Below are positions 8,402 to 16,408 of a DNA stretch of 64,000 nucleotides, one piece after another. The notes under the pieces are model-generated. The model searched no databases. It was not told the DNA's origin and worked only from the letters and a program-made list of their open reading frames with translations. Where the stretch lies: assembly GCA_963721065.1 (NCBI GenBank), contig CAVRHO010000008.1:654036-718035 (forward strand). The letters run 5' to 3'. Numbering within the stretch: position 1 is the first letter of the stretch; the number at the start of each line of letters is the position of its first letter. The stretch comes from CAWBLP01 sp963721065 (GTDB taxonomy: Bacteria > Pseudomonadota > Alphaproteobacteria > Acetobacterales > Acetobacteraceae). The position numbers and the translations under genes are program-made.

Positions 8402-9451
8402 CTACGCGGCAAACACATCCTGCAGCACCCCGTCGCGCACCACGACGGTGTCGTCCACCGCGATCGTGGTTCCCATCACCGGAATGTCGAAGTGCCCCGC
8501 CGTAAACCGCCCGGCGAATTCGTTCGCGCCGGTGGAGAACAGGAAGTTCCCGGCCACCGCCCGCAATTCGGTGCCGTTGGTGTCGCGCTGGTCGTACATC
8601 GCCAGTGCCTCGTAGCGCGCCGCGCGGTTCATGCCGAAGCCGACATGCGACACGGCATACGCCTCCCGCTCGCCCCAGGCTTCCAGGTAGGCGCGCATCA
8701 TCGCCGCATCCGCCCCCTGCCCGTCCACCGCGGTCACGTAGTCCGCCTCCAGTTTCAGCCGAACCGGCAATTCCAGGTAGCGCTTGAATGTCAGGTTGAT
8801 GTCGCCGCGGTCCAGCACCAGCGTGCCGTTCACCGTGCCGGCGCGGGGAAAGCTCACCACCAGGCCGCCGGGCCAGTGCGACAGCGTGCCGGGCCGGTCG
8901 GTCCAGCCCCACACGCCCACCGTCATCGCCCCGCCCATGTCGATATCCAGCGCGGTCCCGGCCGCCGAGGTCACCCGCATCCGCTTCGCCGCCCGCAGCA
9001 TCTTCTGCGCCGCGCGCACCTGCGCGCCCAGCGCCTCATCCGGCCGCAGACGTTCCAGCGCTTCGGGATGTTCGTTGCTGACCACCAGGATGCGTGCGCC
9101 GGCCTTCAGGATCTGCGGCGTCTCCCGCGCGTGCATCAGCCCCTCGACGGTGCAGTCCACCACGAACCCGGCGGCACCCAGCGCGCCGATCACCGGTTCC
9201 AGCCCGCCGATCGCCTGGCTGGCGCCGGTGGAGCGCACCGGCACCGGGTAGGGATTGCGCGGCGTCGGCACCACCACGTGGAACGGCCGAACGCCCAGGC
9301 GCTGCAGGGCCAGTTCGGCCAGGTGCACGTTCAGCGCGCGCGACTGGGTTTCCGACAGGATCGCCGCGGTGTCGCCCGCCTTCACCGCGCAACGGGCGAA
9401 CACCTCGCAGAACGCGTCGATCCACTTGCCTTCGATCCGGTCCGACAGCAT
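8402..9451 (-). CDS. NicX-like (2,5-dihydroxypyridine 5,6-dioxygenase family) protein
   Basis: A 349-residue protein of the M29-aminopeptidase-like fold that includes NicX, the iron-dependent ring-cleaving dioxygenase of nicotinate breakdown. Recognised features: the N-terminal domain with the LxLxGTRI-like stretch (ILKAGARILVVSNEHPEAL, about 115-133), the central WGWTDRPGTLSHWPGG (about 180-195), TLVLDRGDI (about 212), and the C-terminal metal-ligand region SHVGFGMN (about 265), YDQRDTNGTE (about 283), GNFLFSTGAN (about 300) and HFDIPV (about 318). The stop of the upstream LLM gene is 9 bases away, so the two are co-transcribed. Substrate is an inference; other members of the fold are peptidases. 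Confidence 0.72.
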   Translation of the reverse strand: MLSDRIEGKWIDAFCEVFARCAVKAGDTAAILSETQSRALNVHLAELALQRLGVRPFHVVVPTPRNPYPVPVRSTGASQAIGGLEPVIGALGAAGFVVDCTVEGLMHARETPQILKAGARILVVSNEHPEALERLRPDEALGAQVRAAQKMLRAAKRMRVTSAAGTALDIDMGGAMTVGVWGWTDRPGTLSHWPGGLVVSFPRAGTVNGTLVLDRGDINLTFKRYLELPVRLKLEADYVTAVDGQGADAAMMRAYLEAWGEREAYAVSHVGFGMNRAARYEALAMYDQRDTNGTELRAVAGNFLFSTGANEFAGRFTAGHFDIPVMGTTIAVDDTVVVRDGVLQDVFAA

Positions 9452-9460
9452 GGGGCTCCC

Positions 9461-10513
9461 TCAGTGACGGAAATGCGGGATGACCTGCTCGCACATCATC
9501 TGCAGCGAGTTGGTCACCAGATGGTTGGGAATGCGCATACCGCAGTTCATCTCGGCCAGGATACCGTCCAGCCCGAGTTCCTCCTGAAGCTGCGCCAGCC
9601 GGTCGGCCACCATTGTCGGTGTGCCGACGATGATCTTGCTGCGCAGCACCTCCTCATAGGTGATGCTCTGCAGCCGCTGCCCGCGCTCCGCCCGGTTCTC
9701 CACCGCGCGCGCCCCCTCCTGCGTGGCGGACTCCTCGATGCGCTCGCCCAGGTAGCGGTAGAAGTGCATCACGCTTTCCTGCGGCTCCTCCAGCGCCTGC
9801 TTCTCGGTGGCGGCGACATAGACCGGCACGCGCAGGAAGATCTTGCCGCGTCCGGGATGGCCCGCCGCCGACCAGGCGTCCTGGTAGGCCCGGATGTTGG
9901 GACGGAGCTCGCTCAGATCGCCCAGCCGGGTGGCGACGAAAATCGGGTAGCCCTGCGCGCCGATCACCGGATAGGTGTCGGCGCTGGTGGCCGCGACCCG
10001 CAGTTCCGGATAGGGCTGGGTGTACGGCTTCGGCACCAGGTACACGTCGTCGAAGTTGTAGAACTTGCCGTGGAACGAAAACCGCTCCTGCGTCCAGGAG
10101 CGCTTCAGGATCTCCAGCACCTCGGCAAACCGCTCGCGGCTCTCGGCATAGGAAATGCCATAGGCCTGGTACACCCGGGGAAACCCGCTGCGCCCGACCC
10201 CCATGATCAGCCGCCCATGGCTGATGTGATCGACGGTGCAGGCTTCCTCGGCCAGGCGCAGCGGGTGGCACAGCGGCAGCACCTGCACCGCGATCCCCAC
10301 CTTCATGCGCTTCGTCCGCGCGGCGATGGCGCTGGCGATGGTCAGCGGCGAGGCCAGTACCGACCGCTCCGGCGCGGTATGCAGCTCCGCCAGCCACATC
10401 ACATCGAGCCCGGCCCGTTCCGCCGCGTCCACCTGCTCGAACGACACGGAAAAGGCCTCGGCCTCGGACTGTCCGGGCATCCGCTGAAATTCGTGAAACA
10501 TGCCAAATTCCAT
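9461..10513 (-). CDS. LLM-class flavin-dependent oxidoreductase
   Basis: A 350-residue bacterial luciferase-like TIM-barrel enzyme. It has the family N-terminus (MEFGMFHEFQRMPGQSE), the flavin-site segments (DVMWLAELHTAPE, near 50-62; ARTKRMKVGIAVQVLPL near 88-104), the SHGRLIMGVGRSGFPRVY loop near 125 and a C-terminal GTPTMVADRL motif near 310. Such enzymes use FMNH2 from a partner reductase to monooxygenate or desulfonate small organics. The ATG at 10513 has a GGGAGG site 7 bases upstream. First gene of a leftward cluster with a NicX-like dioxygenase 9 bases downstream, which suggests ring oxidation before cleavage. No flavin reductase is seen nearby. Confidence 0.85.
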   Translation of the reverse strand: MEFGMFHEFQRMPGQSEAEAFSVSFEQVDAAERAGLDVMWLAELHTAPERSVLASPLTIASAIAARTKRMKVGIAVQVLPLCHPLRLAEEACTVDHISHGRLIMGVGRSGFPRVYQAYGISYAESRERFAEVLEILKRSWTQERFSFHGKFYNFDDVYLVPKPYTQPYPELRVAATSADTYPVIGAQGYPIFVATRLGDLSELRPNIRAYQDAWSAAGHPGRGKIFLRVPVYVAATEKQALEEPQESVMHFYRYLGERIEESATQEGARAVENRAERGQRLQSITYEEVLRSKIIVGTPTMVADRLAQLQEELGLDGILAEMNCGMRIPNHLVTNSLQMMCEQVIPHFRH

Positions 10514-10859
10514 CGGTGCACCTCCCGGTTTGTTGGCCAGCAGGGTTGATCGGTTTGCACGCCGCCGCAAGAGCCCAGCCCCGCGGCAAACCATGTTTCT
10601 TTGTTCGGCTGAAAAGCGCCGTTTCTCCGTCCCGGCCTGACCACCCCAGGACGCCGCGCGCAGCCGCGGTCAAGGCTGGCCGAAGGCCACCGCGCAGCGG
10701 CGCGAAGCGGCCTTGACGGCGGCGAGCACGGCGTCACCCTCGGCCCAGACCGGGCGCCGCCATCCCCGCCGGATTCCGCAGCCGCACCAACCAGACTCGA
10801 CCCGCCCCCCTGGAAACATCGCCGCGTCAAGGGCACTATCTGCCGCAAGGAGTGCCCCC
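10514..10859. other. 346-base divergent intergenic region with an inverted repeat
   Basis: Separates the leftward LLM gene from rightward proA, so both promoters should lie here. An 8-bp perfect inverted repeat (GTCAAGGC at 10669-10676 and GCCTTGAC at 10710-10717) brackets a GC-rich 33-base loop containing a second small dyad (GGCC GAA GGCC). No T run follows it. I see no convincing -35/-10 pair. Confidence 0.4.
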
Positions 10860-12119
10860 ATGCACATCGACAGCGAACCCACCCAGCACCTGCAGCAAGC
10901 CGCCCGTGCGGCGCGCGACGCATCGCATGTGCTCGCCCGCAGCAGCACCGCCCAGCGCAACGACGCGCTGCACGCGATGGCCAACGCGTTGCGCCGGGCC
11001 GCGCCGCAGATCCTGGAAGCCAATGCCGCCGACGTGGCGCACAGCACCGGCACCGCGGCGTTCCGCGACCGCCTGACGCTGACCGAGGCCCGCGTCGAAG
11101 CCATGGCCAAGGGCCTCGACGACGTCGCCGCCCTGCCCGATCCGCTCGGCCGCATCCTCGCCGACTGGACGCGCCCGAACGGGCTGCGCATCCAGCGCGT
11201 CGCCACGCCGATCGGCGTCATCGGCATGATCTACGAAAGCCGCCCCAATGTCGGCGCCGACGCCGCCGCGCTGTGCCTGAAATCCGGCAACGCGGTGATC
11301 CTGCGCGGCGGATCGGAAAGCCTGCGCAGCGCCCAGGCCATCCACGCCGCCCTGACACAGGGCCTGCGCGAGTCCGGCCTGCCCGAGGCCTGCGTGCAGA
11401 TTCCGCCCAGCGCCGACCGCGCCTATGTGGCGGCGATGCTGGCAGCCGCCGGCCTGATCGACCTGATCATCCCCCGCGGCGGCAAGTCGCTGGTGGAGCG
11501 CGTGCAGCGTGAAGCCCGCGTTCCCGTCCTGGCGCACGCCGAGGGCCTCTGCCACACCTATGTCCACGCCGCCGCCGATCCGGAGATGGCCCGCCGGATC
11601 GTCGCCAACGCCAAGATGCGGCGCACCGGCATCTGCGGCGCGACGGAAACGCTGCTGATCGACCGCGCCATCGCCCCGACGCTGCTGCCGCAGATCGTCG
11701 CCGATCTGCGCGCCCTGCACTGCGACTTCCGCGCCGATGCCGCCGCCCGCGACATCGTCCCCGACCTGCCGCCCGCCACGGATGCGGACTTCGACACCGA
11801 GTGGCTGGACGCCGTTCTGTCGGTGGCCGTCGTGGACGGCGTCGATGCCGCGCTGGCGCATATCGCCCGGCACGGCAGCGAACACACGGACGCCATCGTC
11901 ACCGAAGACGCCGCGGTGGCCGAGGGCTTCCTCGGCGGCCTCGACAGCGCGGTGGGCGTGTGGAACGCCTCCACCCAGTTCTGCGACGGCGGGGAATTCG
12001 GCTTCGGCGCCGAGATCGGCATCGCCACCGGCCGCATCCACGCGCGCGGCCCCGTCGGGCTGGAGCAACTGACCACCTACCGCTATCTGGTGCGCGGCAC
12101 CGGGCAGGTCCGCCCCTGA
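10860..12119 (+). CDS. proA: Glutamate-5-semialdehyde dehydrogenase (gamma-glutamyl phosphate reductase)
   Basis: A 419-residue enzyme of proline biosynthesis; reduces gamma-glutamyl phosphate with NADPH to glutamate semialdehyde in the cytoplasm. The family-specific segments are clear: PIGVIGMIYESRPNV (about 120), LKSGNAVILRGGSES (about 140), DLIIPRGGKSL (about 205) and the catalytic Cys259 in RRTGICGATETLL, with FGAEIGIAT near the C-terminus. The ATG at 10860 has GCAAGGAG upstream. Coding continues into nadD, whose probable start overlaps the proA stop, matching the common proA-nadD-rsfS order. proB is not in the window. Confidence 0.95.
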   Translation: MHIDSEPTQHLQQAARAARDASHVLARSSTAQRNDALHAMANALRRAAPQILEANAADVAHSTGTAAFRDRLTLTEARVEAMAKGLDDVAALPDPLGRILADWTRPNGLRIQRVATPIGVIGMIYESRPNVGADAAALCLKSGNAVILRGGSESLRSAQAIHAALTQGLRESGLPEACVQIPPSADRAYVAAMLAAAGLIDLIIPRGGKSLVERVQREARVPVLAHAEGLCHTYVHAAADPEMARRIVANAKMRRTGICGATETLLIDRAIAPTLLPQIVADLRALHCDFRADAAARDIVPDLPPATDADFDTEWLDAVLSVAVVDGVDAALAHIARHGSEHTDAIVTEDAAVAEGFLGGLDSAVGVWNASTQFCDGGEFGFGAEIGIATGRIHARGPVGLEQLTTYRYLVRGTGQVRP

Positions 12120-12742
12120 ACGCGCCGCTGACTTTCGATCCGATCCCCCGCTTCGGCGACCGCCGCCGGACGCGAATCGGCCTGCTCGGCGGTTCCTTCA
12201 ACCCGGCCCATGCCGGCCACCGGCAGGTCGCGACACTGGCACGCAAGCGCCTGCGCCTGGATCAGGTCTGGCTGCTGGTCTCCCCCGGGAATCCGCTGAA
12301 GCCCCGCCACGGCATGGCGCCGCTGCCGCAACGCCTGGCCGGCGCGCGCGCCATCGCCGACGGCCGTCGCATCATCGCCACCGCGATCGAAGCCAAGCTC
12401 GGCACAAGCTACACCGCGGATACGCTGCGCCTGCTGCTGCAACGCTTCCCACGCGTCCGCTTCGTCTGGCTGACCGGTGCCGACATCCTGCAGCAGTTGC
12501 CGCACTGGCGGCGCTGGCGGCAGATCCTGAACACCATCGCCGTCGCCGTGCTGCCGCGTCCCGGCTACAATCGCGCCGCGCTCGGCAGCCAGGCCGCGCA
12601 AGTGATGCGCCACGACCGCAGGCGTGAACGCGCCGCGGCCTGCGTACCGGGCAATCCGCCATCCTGGGTCTTCCTGCACGTGCCGCAGACGGCTATGTCC
12701 GCCACTGCGATCCGCGCCTCTCGCAAAGGAACCGTGCCATAG
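12116..12742 (+). CDS. nadD: Nicotinate-nucleotide adenylyltransferase
   Basis: About 208 residues; transfers AMP from ATP to nicotinate mononucleotide, the NAD-forming step shared by de novo and salvage routes. The nucleotidyltransferase signature GGSFNPAHAGH (residues 23-33) provides the HxGH-like site. WLLVSPGNPLK (about 57-67) and the C-terminal ISATxIR-like MSATAIRASRKG are also present. No ATG, GTG or TTG lies at a sensible distance upstream. The best start is a CTG at 12116 overlapping the proA stop (CTGA); an ATG-to-CTG change, or a base error, in an ATGA overlap would explain it. With nadA, nadC and nadQ also in the window, several NAD genes are close together. Confidence 0.88.
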   Translation: MNAPLTFDPIPRFGDRRRTRIGLLGGSFNPAHAGHRQVATLARKRLRLDQVWLLVSPGNPLKPRHGMAPLPQRLAGARAIADGRRIIATAIEAKLGTSYTADTLRLLLQRFPRVRFVWLTGADILQQLPHWRRWRQILNTIAVAVLPRPGYNRAALGSQAAQVMRHDRRRERAAACVPGNPPSWVFLHVPQTAMSATAIRASRKGTVP

Positions 12743-12798
12743 CCAAGACCGCGCCTCCGCCGTCACCCGCCCGGCACAAGCCGGAACCGCGCAAGCGG

Positions 12799-13251
12799 GT
12801 GAAGCCCCCCATGCCGGTGGCCGACAAAACCCCGGGCACACCACGCAAGAAGACGATTGTTGCAGGACCGCAATCTGCGGCGCCGCGGAGTCGCCGCAAG
12901 CATGTGGAGCCGTCCTCGCTGGACAAGCTGCAGTCGGTGATCGTTGGCAGCCTGGAAGACGACAAGGCCGAGGACGTCGTCACCCTGGACCTGGAAGGCA
13001 AGGCGACATTCTGCGACCGCATGGTGATCGCCACCGGCCTGGCCGACCGGCAGATCGCCGCCATGGCGCAGCACCTCTCCGAAAAGCTGCACGAAGCCGG
13101 CTTCAGGCGCGTGCAGGTCGAGGGCACCGGCGGCTCGGAATGGGTGCTGATCGATGCCGGCGACATCGTCGTGCACCTGTTCAAGCCGGAAGCCCGCACG
13201 ACCTACGGGCTGGAAAAAATGTGGGGTGCCGACCTCGACGAGGCCGGCTGA
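12799..13251 (+). CDS. rsfS: Ribosomal silencing factor RsfS
   Basis: Up to 150 residues from a GTG at 12799 (an ATG at 12811 is an alternative). The conserved RsfS core starts near residue 40: KAEDVVTLDL, CDRMVIATGLADRQIAAMAQHL, the G-x-EGxGGSEWVLIDAGDIVVHLF block and a C-terminal YxLEKMWG. RsfS binds ribosomal protein uL14 on the 50S subunit and blocks subunit joining when nutrients are scarce. The first 40 residues are a basic Pro/Lys-rich extension not usual in the family. It follows nadD at 56 bases and its stop overlaps the next ATG by one base, so the run proA-nadD-rsfS-aldolase is probably one operon. Confidence 0.92.
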   Translation: MKPPMPVADKTPGTPRKKTIVAGPQSAAPRSRRKHVEPSSLDKLQSVIVGSLEDDKAEDVVTLDLEGKATFCDRMVIATGLADRQIAAMAQHLSEKLHEAGFRRVQVEGTGGSEWVLIDAGDIVVHLFKPEARTTYGLEKMWGADLDEAG

Positions 13252-14048
13252 TGACCGACCGCGCCGGTCGCGACCAGGTCGTCGCGGTGTATCGCGCGCT
13301 GGCGCAACGCGGGATGAACGCGGCCAGTTCCGGCAATGTCAGCCTCCGCACACCACAGGGCATGCTCATCACCCCCTCCGGCTGCTCGGCGGAAACGCTG
13401 GAAGCAGACGCGGTGGTGGCGATGACGCTGGACGGCGCAGTGCACAACGCCGGCACGCCGTCGTCGGAATGGGCGATGCATGCGGCGATCTACCGCGACC
13501 ATCCGCCGGCCGGCTGCATCGTGCACACCCACGCCGACGCCTGCACCGCGCTGGCCTGCCTGAACCAATCGCTGCCGGCCTTCCACTACATGGTGCTGCG
13601 CTTCGGCGGCGAGGACGTCCGCTGTGCCCCCTACGTCACCTTCGGCACGCCGGAACTGGCGCGGCTCGCGGCGCAGGCGCTCACCGGCCGCAGCGCGTGC
13701 CTGCTGGCGAACCACGGCATGATCGTGCACGGCCGCGACGCCGAGGACGCACTCGGCGGCGCGGTGCTGCTGGAAACGCTGTGCCGCCAGTACCTGCTGG
13801 CCCGCTCCGCCGGCCCGGTACGGCTGCTGACCACCGCGGAGATGCAGGCCGCTCGTGAGCGGTTCAGGACCTATGGAAGTCGGGCTGCCGCGGATCCAGG
13901 CTCCGCCCCCGCCCCTTGCAAACTCGGGCGGCAAGGCGGCCCGGGCGGAGGGAGCGACGAGTCCACCCCGCTATCGCAACCGGCCGCACGCCCCCCTTCT
14001 CCCGCCCACAAAGGGAGAGCGACGAGTCGGCGCACCAACCGTTCCTGA
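13251..14048 (+). CDS. Class II aldolase/adducin family protein
   Basis: A 265-residue protein with a zinc-dependent class II aldolase domain (about residues 1-205) of the fuculose-phosphate aldolase / methylthioribulose-phosphate dehydratase type. Visible: GNVSLRT near 26-32, the acid residue in SSEWAMHAAIY (about 72), the HxH metal ligands in VHTHADACTAL (about 88-92) and the third His in ANHGMIVHG (about 150). It probably acts on a phosphorylated sugar-like aldehyde; the exact substrate is not determinable. The last 50 residues are Pro/Ser/Ala-rich and encoded by a repeat-like sequence shared with the ylxR 5' region, so this tail is likely non-conserved. Start codon overlaps the rsfS stop. 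Confidence 0.82.
   Translation: MTDRAGRDQVVAVYRALAQRGMNAASSGNVSLRTPQGMLITPSGCSAETLEADAVVAMTLDGAVHNAGTPSSEWAMHAAIYRDHPPAGCIVHTHADACTALACLNQSLPAFHYMVLRFGGEDVRCAPYVTFGTPELARLAAQALTGRSACLLANHGMIVHGRDAEDALGGAVLLETLCRQYLLARSAGPVRLLTTAEMQAARERFRTYGSRAAADPGSAPAPCKLGRQGGPGGGSDESTPLSQPAARPPSPAHKGRATSRRTNRS
13992..14031. repeat. GC-rich dispersed repeat inside the aldolase 3' end
   Basis: CCCCCTTCTCCCGCCC (13992-14007) followed closely by GGGAGAGCGACGAGTCGGC is partly self-complementary. It resembles 27680-27745 at the start of ylxR, where the identical 16-mer is followed by GAGGAGCAAGTCGGC. The repeat lies in the terminal low-complexity coding part of this gene. Confidence 0.5.
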
Positions 14049-14083
14049 CCTTATCCCCAGCGCTCCCCGGAAAGGCCCACCCG

Positions 14084-14824
14084 ATGCCCCTGCACCCCGA
14101 CCTGACTGCCCGCGTTGCCCTGGTGACCGGCGGCTCCCGCGGCATCGGCCGGGCGGTGGCGCTGACGCTGGCGGAAGCAGGCGCGGCGGTCGCGGTGAAC
14201 TACGTCGCCCGCGCCGATGACGCCCAGAACGTCGCAGCCGAGATCACCGCCGCCGGCGGCAAGGCCATCGCCGTGGGCGCCGACGTATCCGACGCCTCCG
14301 CCGTCGCCACCATGCTGCAGACCATCGCCGACCAGCTCGGCCCCGTCGATGTGCTGGTGAACAACGCCGGCATCGCCATCCCCCGCGGCGTGGACGACCT
14401 GACCGAGGAAGAGTTCGACCGCACCATCGCGGTGAACCTGAAATCCGCCTTCCTGTGCACCCGCGCCGTCGTGCCGCATATGCGCGCGCAGCGCTGGGGC
14501 CGCATCGTCAACATCACCTCCGGCGCGGCGCGCGGCGCCGGCGGGGTCGGCGTGCACTACAATGCCTCCAAAGCCGGCATGGAGGGCCTGACCCGCGGCT
14601 ACGCCGCCCGCCTGGTAAAGGACGGCATCACCGTGAACGCCATCGCGCCCTCGCTGATCGAGACCGACATGCTCACCGGGTGGGCCGGCGACGCCGTGAA
14701 GCGCATCCCCATGGGCCGCCTCGGCGCGCCGGAGGAAGTCGGCCAGGCCGTGCTGCTGGTGCTGGGCAACGCCTACATGACCGGCCAGACCGTGATCCTG
14801 AACGGCGGGATGAGCTTCCTCTGA
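14084..14824 (+). CDS. SDR-family oxidoreductase (FabG-like)
   Basis: A 246-residue classical short-chain dehydrogenase/reductase. Cofactor motif TGGSRGIG (residues 14-21), NNAGIAIPRG (about 88), catalytic Ser in NITSGAARG (about 140), Tyr-x-x-x-Lys in HYNASKAG (about 155-161) and C-terminal NAYMTGQTVILNGGM are all in place, so it should be active. The lack of an acidic residue right after strand 2 (NYVARADD) and the Arg at SRG favour NADPH. The ATG at 14084 lies 35 bases after the aldolase stop, so it may belong to the same transcript. Physiological substrate unknown; general 3-oxoacyl or sugar reductase activity is typical. Confidence 0.86.
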   Translation: MPLHPDLTARVALVTGGSRGIGRAVALTLAEAGAAVAVNYVARADDAQNVAAEITAAGGKAIAVGADVSDASAVATMLQTIADQLGPVDVLVNNAGIAIPRGVDDLTEEEFDRTIAVNLKSAFLCTRAVVPHMRAQRWGRIVNITSGAARGAGGVGVHYNASKAGMEGLTRGYAARLVKDGITVNAIAPSLIETDMLTGWAGDAVKRIPMGRLGAPEEVGQAVLLVLGNAYMTGQTVILNGGMSFL

Positions 14825-14932
14825 TCCGCGCCTGCGCATAAACAAACCTTCGCTGGCGCCGGGCTGGCGCGTTGCCCGATTCGCCCGCACCGGCCAGTCT
14901 TGTCGCGTGTGAACGCTCCGGAGGAGAGCCCC

Positions 14933-15001
14933 ATGCCGTGGACCTGCGACGCCTCAGCCAGGATGCGGTCCGCCGTGACCGCCGCGCTGCCGAAGCCCTG
15001 A
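14933..15001 (+). CDS. 22-residue leader ORF ahead of the C69 dipeptidase
   Basis: This tiny ORF has the best ribosome site in the region: GGAGGAG (14919-14925) 7 bases before its ATG. It ends with TGA at 14999-15001, one base before the ATG of the dipeptidase gene (TGACATG), which itself has no Shine-Dalgarno sequence. The arrangement implies translational coupling, with ribosomes loading on the leader and re-initiating on the main gene. The peptide is Ala/Arg/Ser-rich with one Cys; nothing else is recognisable. It may be only a loading device. Confidence 0.45.
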   Translation: MPWTCDASARMRSAVTAALPKP

Positions 15002-15002
15002 C

Positions 15003-16331
15003 ATGTGCGACACGATTGTGGCGCTGCCCCCGGCCACCGCCGACGGCAGCGTGCTGTTCGGCAAGAACAGCGACCGCGAGCGCAACGAGGCGCAGGCGGT
15101 GGAGTTCGTCCCGCGCGCCCGCCACGCCCCGGATGAACGGCTGCGCTGCACCCATATCAGCATCCCCCAGGTGCGCGAGACGCATGCCGCGCTGCTGTGC
15201 CGGCCGTTCTGGATGTGGGGCGCCGAGATGGGCGCCAACGAACACGGCGTGGTCATCGGCAACGAAGCCGTGCACGCCCGCATTCCCGCGCAGCAGGAAC
15301 CCGCGCTGCTGGGCATGGACCTGCTGCGCCTGGCGCTGCAGCGCGCGGCGACCGCGGCGAAGGCGGTGGAGACCATCATCGAGCTGCTGGAACAGCACGG
15401 CCAGGGCGGCAATTGCGGCCACCTGACCCAGCGCTTCTACAACAACAGCTTCCTGGTGGCCGACCCGAAGGAAGCCTTCGTGCTGGAAACCGTCGGCCGC
15501 ATGTGGGTGGTGCAGCGGGCCCGCGATGTGCGGACGATCTCCAACGCCTACAGCATCGGCAGCGACTACGACCGGATCAGCCCGGCGCTGCTCGACTATG
15601 CGTGGGTGGAGGGCTGGCGCACCGGCCTGCGTTTCGACGTCGCCGAATCCCTGACCAACCTGCAGCAGGATGCTGTCAGCAACGGCCGAGCCCGCTGTGC
15701 GCGCTCGAGCAGCCTGCTGCAGGCGGCGCACGGGACGCTGGATGTGGCCGCGATGAACGGCGTGCTGCGCGACCACGGCGCCGCGGCGGAAAACGATCCG
15801 GACTGGCACCCACAGGACGCGCCGCTGCGCACCATCTGCATGCATGCCGCGGACGGCGAGCGCACCGGGCAATCGGTAAACGCCATGGTGTCGGAACTGC
15901 GCGCAGGACAGGCCGTGCACTGGGTTACCGGCACCGCCGCGCCGTGCCTGTCGATCTTCAAGCCGGTGCTGCCAGGCGTGCCGCTGCCGGCGCAGGGCCC
16001 GCGGCTGAAGGACCGGTTCGACCCCGCCACGGTGTGGTGGCGCCATGAACAGCTCCACCGGGCCCTGATTCAGGACTTCCCCACGCAGCTCGCCGCGCTG
16101 CGCGATGAGCGTGATGCGCTGGAGGCAGGATTCCGCAGCCGTATCGCCGGCGTGCTGGCGGGCGGGTCCGCCGCCGACCGCGCGCGGGAGGTGGCCGCAT
16201 GCTGGTCCGAGGCAGACGCCGCGGAACGCCGCTGGGCGGCAACGGCCGGGGTGGTCGCCGAAGCAACGCTCCGGCCCGACTATCGCACGGCGTGGACGGA
16301 GATGAACCGGCTGGCGGGCGTGCCGCAGTAG
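15003..16331 (+). CDS. C69-family dipeptidase (secernin-like, N-terminal nucleophile hydrolase)
   Basis: A 442-residue protein starting MCDTIVALPP: Cys2 becomes the catalytic N-terminal nucleophile after Met removal, as in C69/U34 dipeptidases and secernins. Supporting segments are GSVLFGKNSDRERNEAQ (about 15-31), GANEHGVVIGNEAVHA (about 77-92), GGNCGHLTQRFYNNSFLVAD (about 137-156), the SNAYSIG loop (about 180) and the QDAPLRTICMHA block. No propeptide or signal sequence is seen, so it should be cytoplasmic. Translation probably depends on the leader ORF at 14933-15001. It could hydrolyse dipeptides or acyl-amino acids; the substrate is not predictable. Confidence 0.85.
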   Translation: MCDTIVALPPATADGSVLFGKNSDRERNEAQAVEFVPRARHAPDERLRCTHISIPQVRETHAALLCRPFWMWGAEMGANEHGVVIGNEAVHARIPAQQEPALLGMDLLRLALQRAATAAKAVETIIELLEQHGQGGNCGHLTQRFYNNSFLVADPKEAFVLETVGRMWVVQRARDVRTISNAYSIGSDYDRISPALLDYAWVEGWRTGLRFDVAESLTNLQQDAVSNGRARCARSSSLLQAAHGTLDVAAMNGVLRDHGAAAENDPDWHPQDAPLRTICMHAADGERTGQSVNAMVSELRAGQAVHWVTGTAAPCLSIFKPVLPGVPLPAQGPRLKDRFDPATVWWRHEQLHRALIQDFPTQLAALRDERDALEAGFRSRIAGVLAGGSAADRAREVAACWSEADAAERRWAATAGVVAEATLRPDYRTAWTEMNRLAGVPQ

Positions 16332-16408
16332 CATCCCGCCGCCGCGGGATACGAACCTGCATTGCGTTCGAGCGGCGGCGCGTGCCTGACAGAAGCGTCG
16401 CGCCCCTG

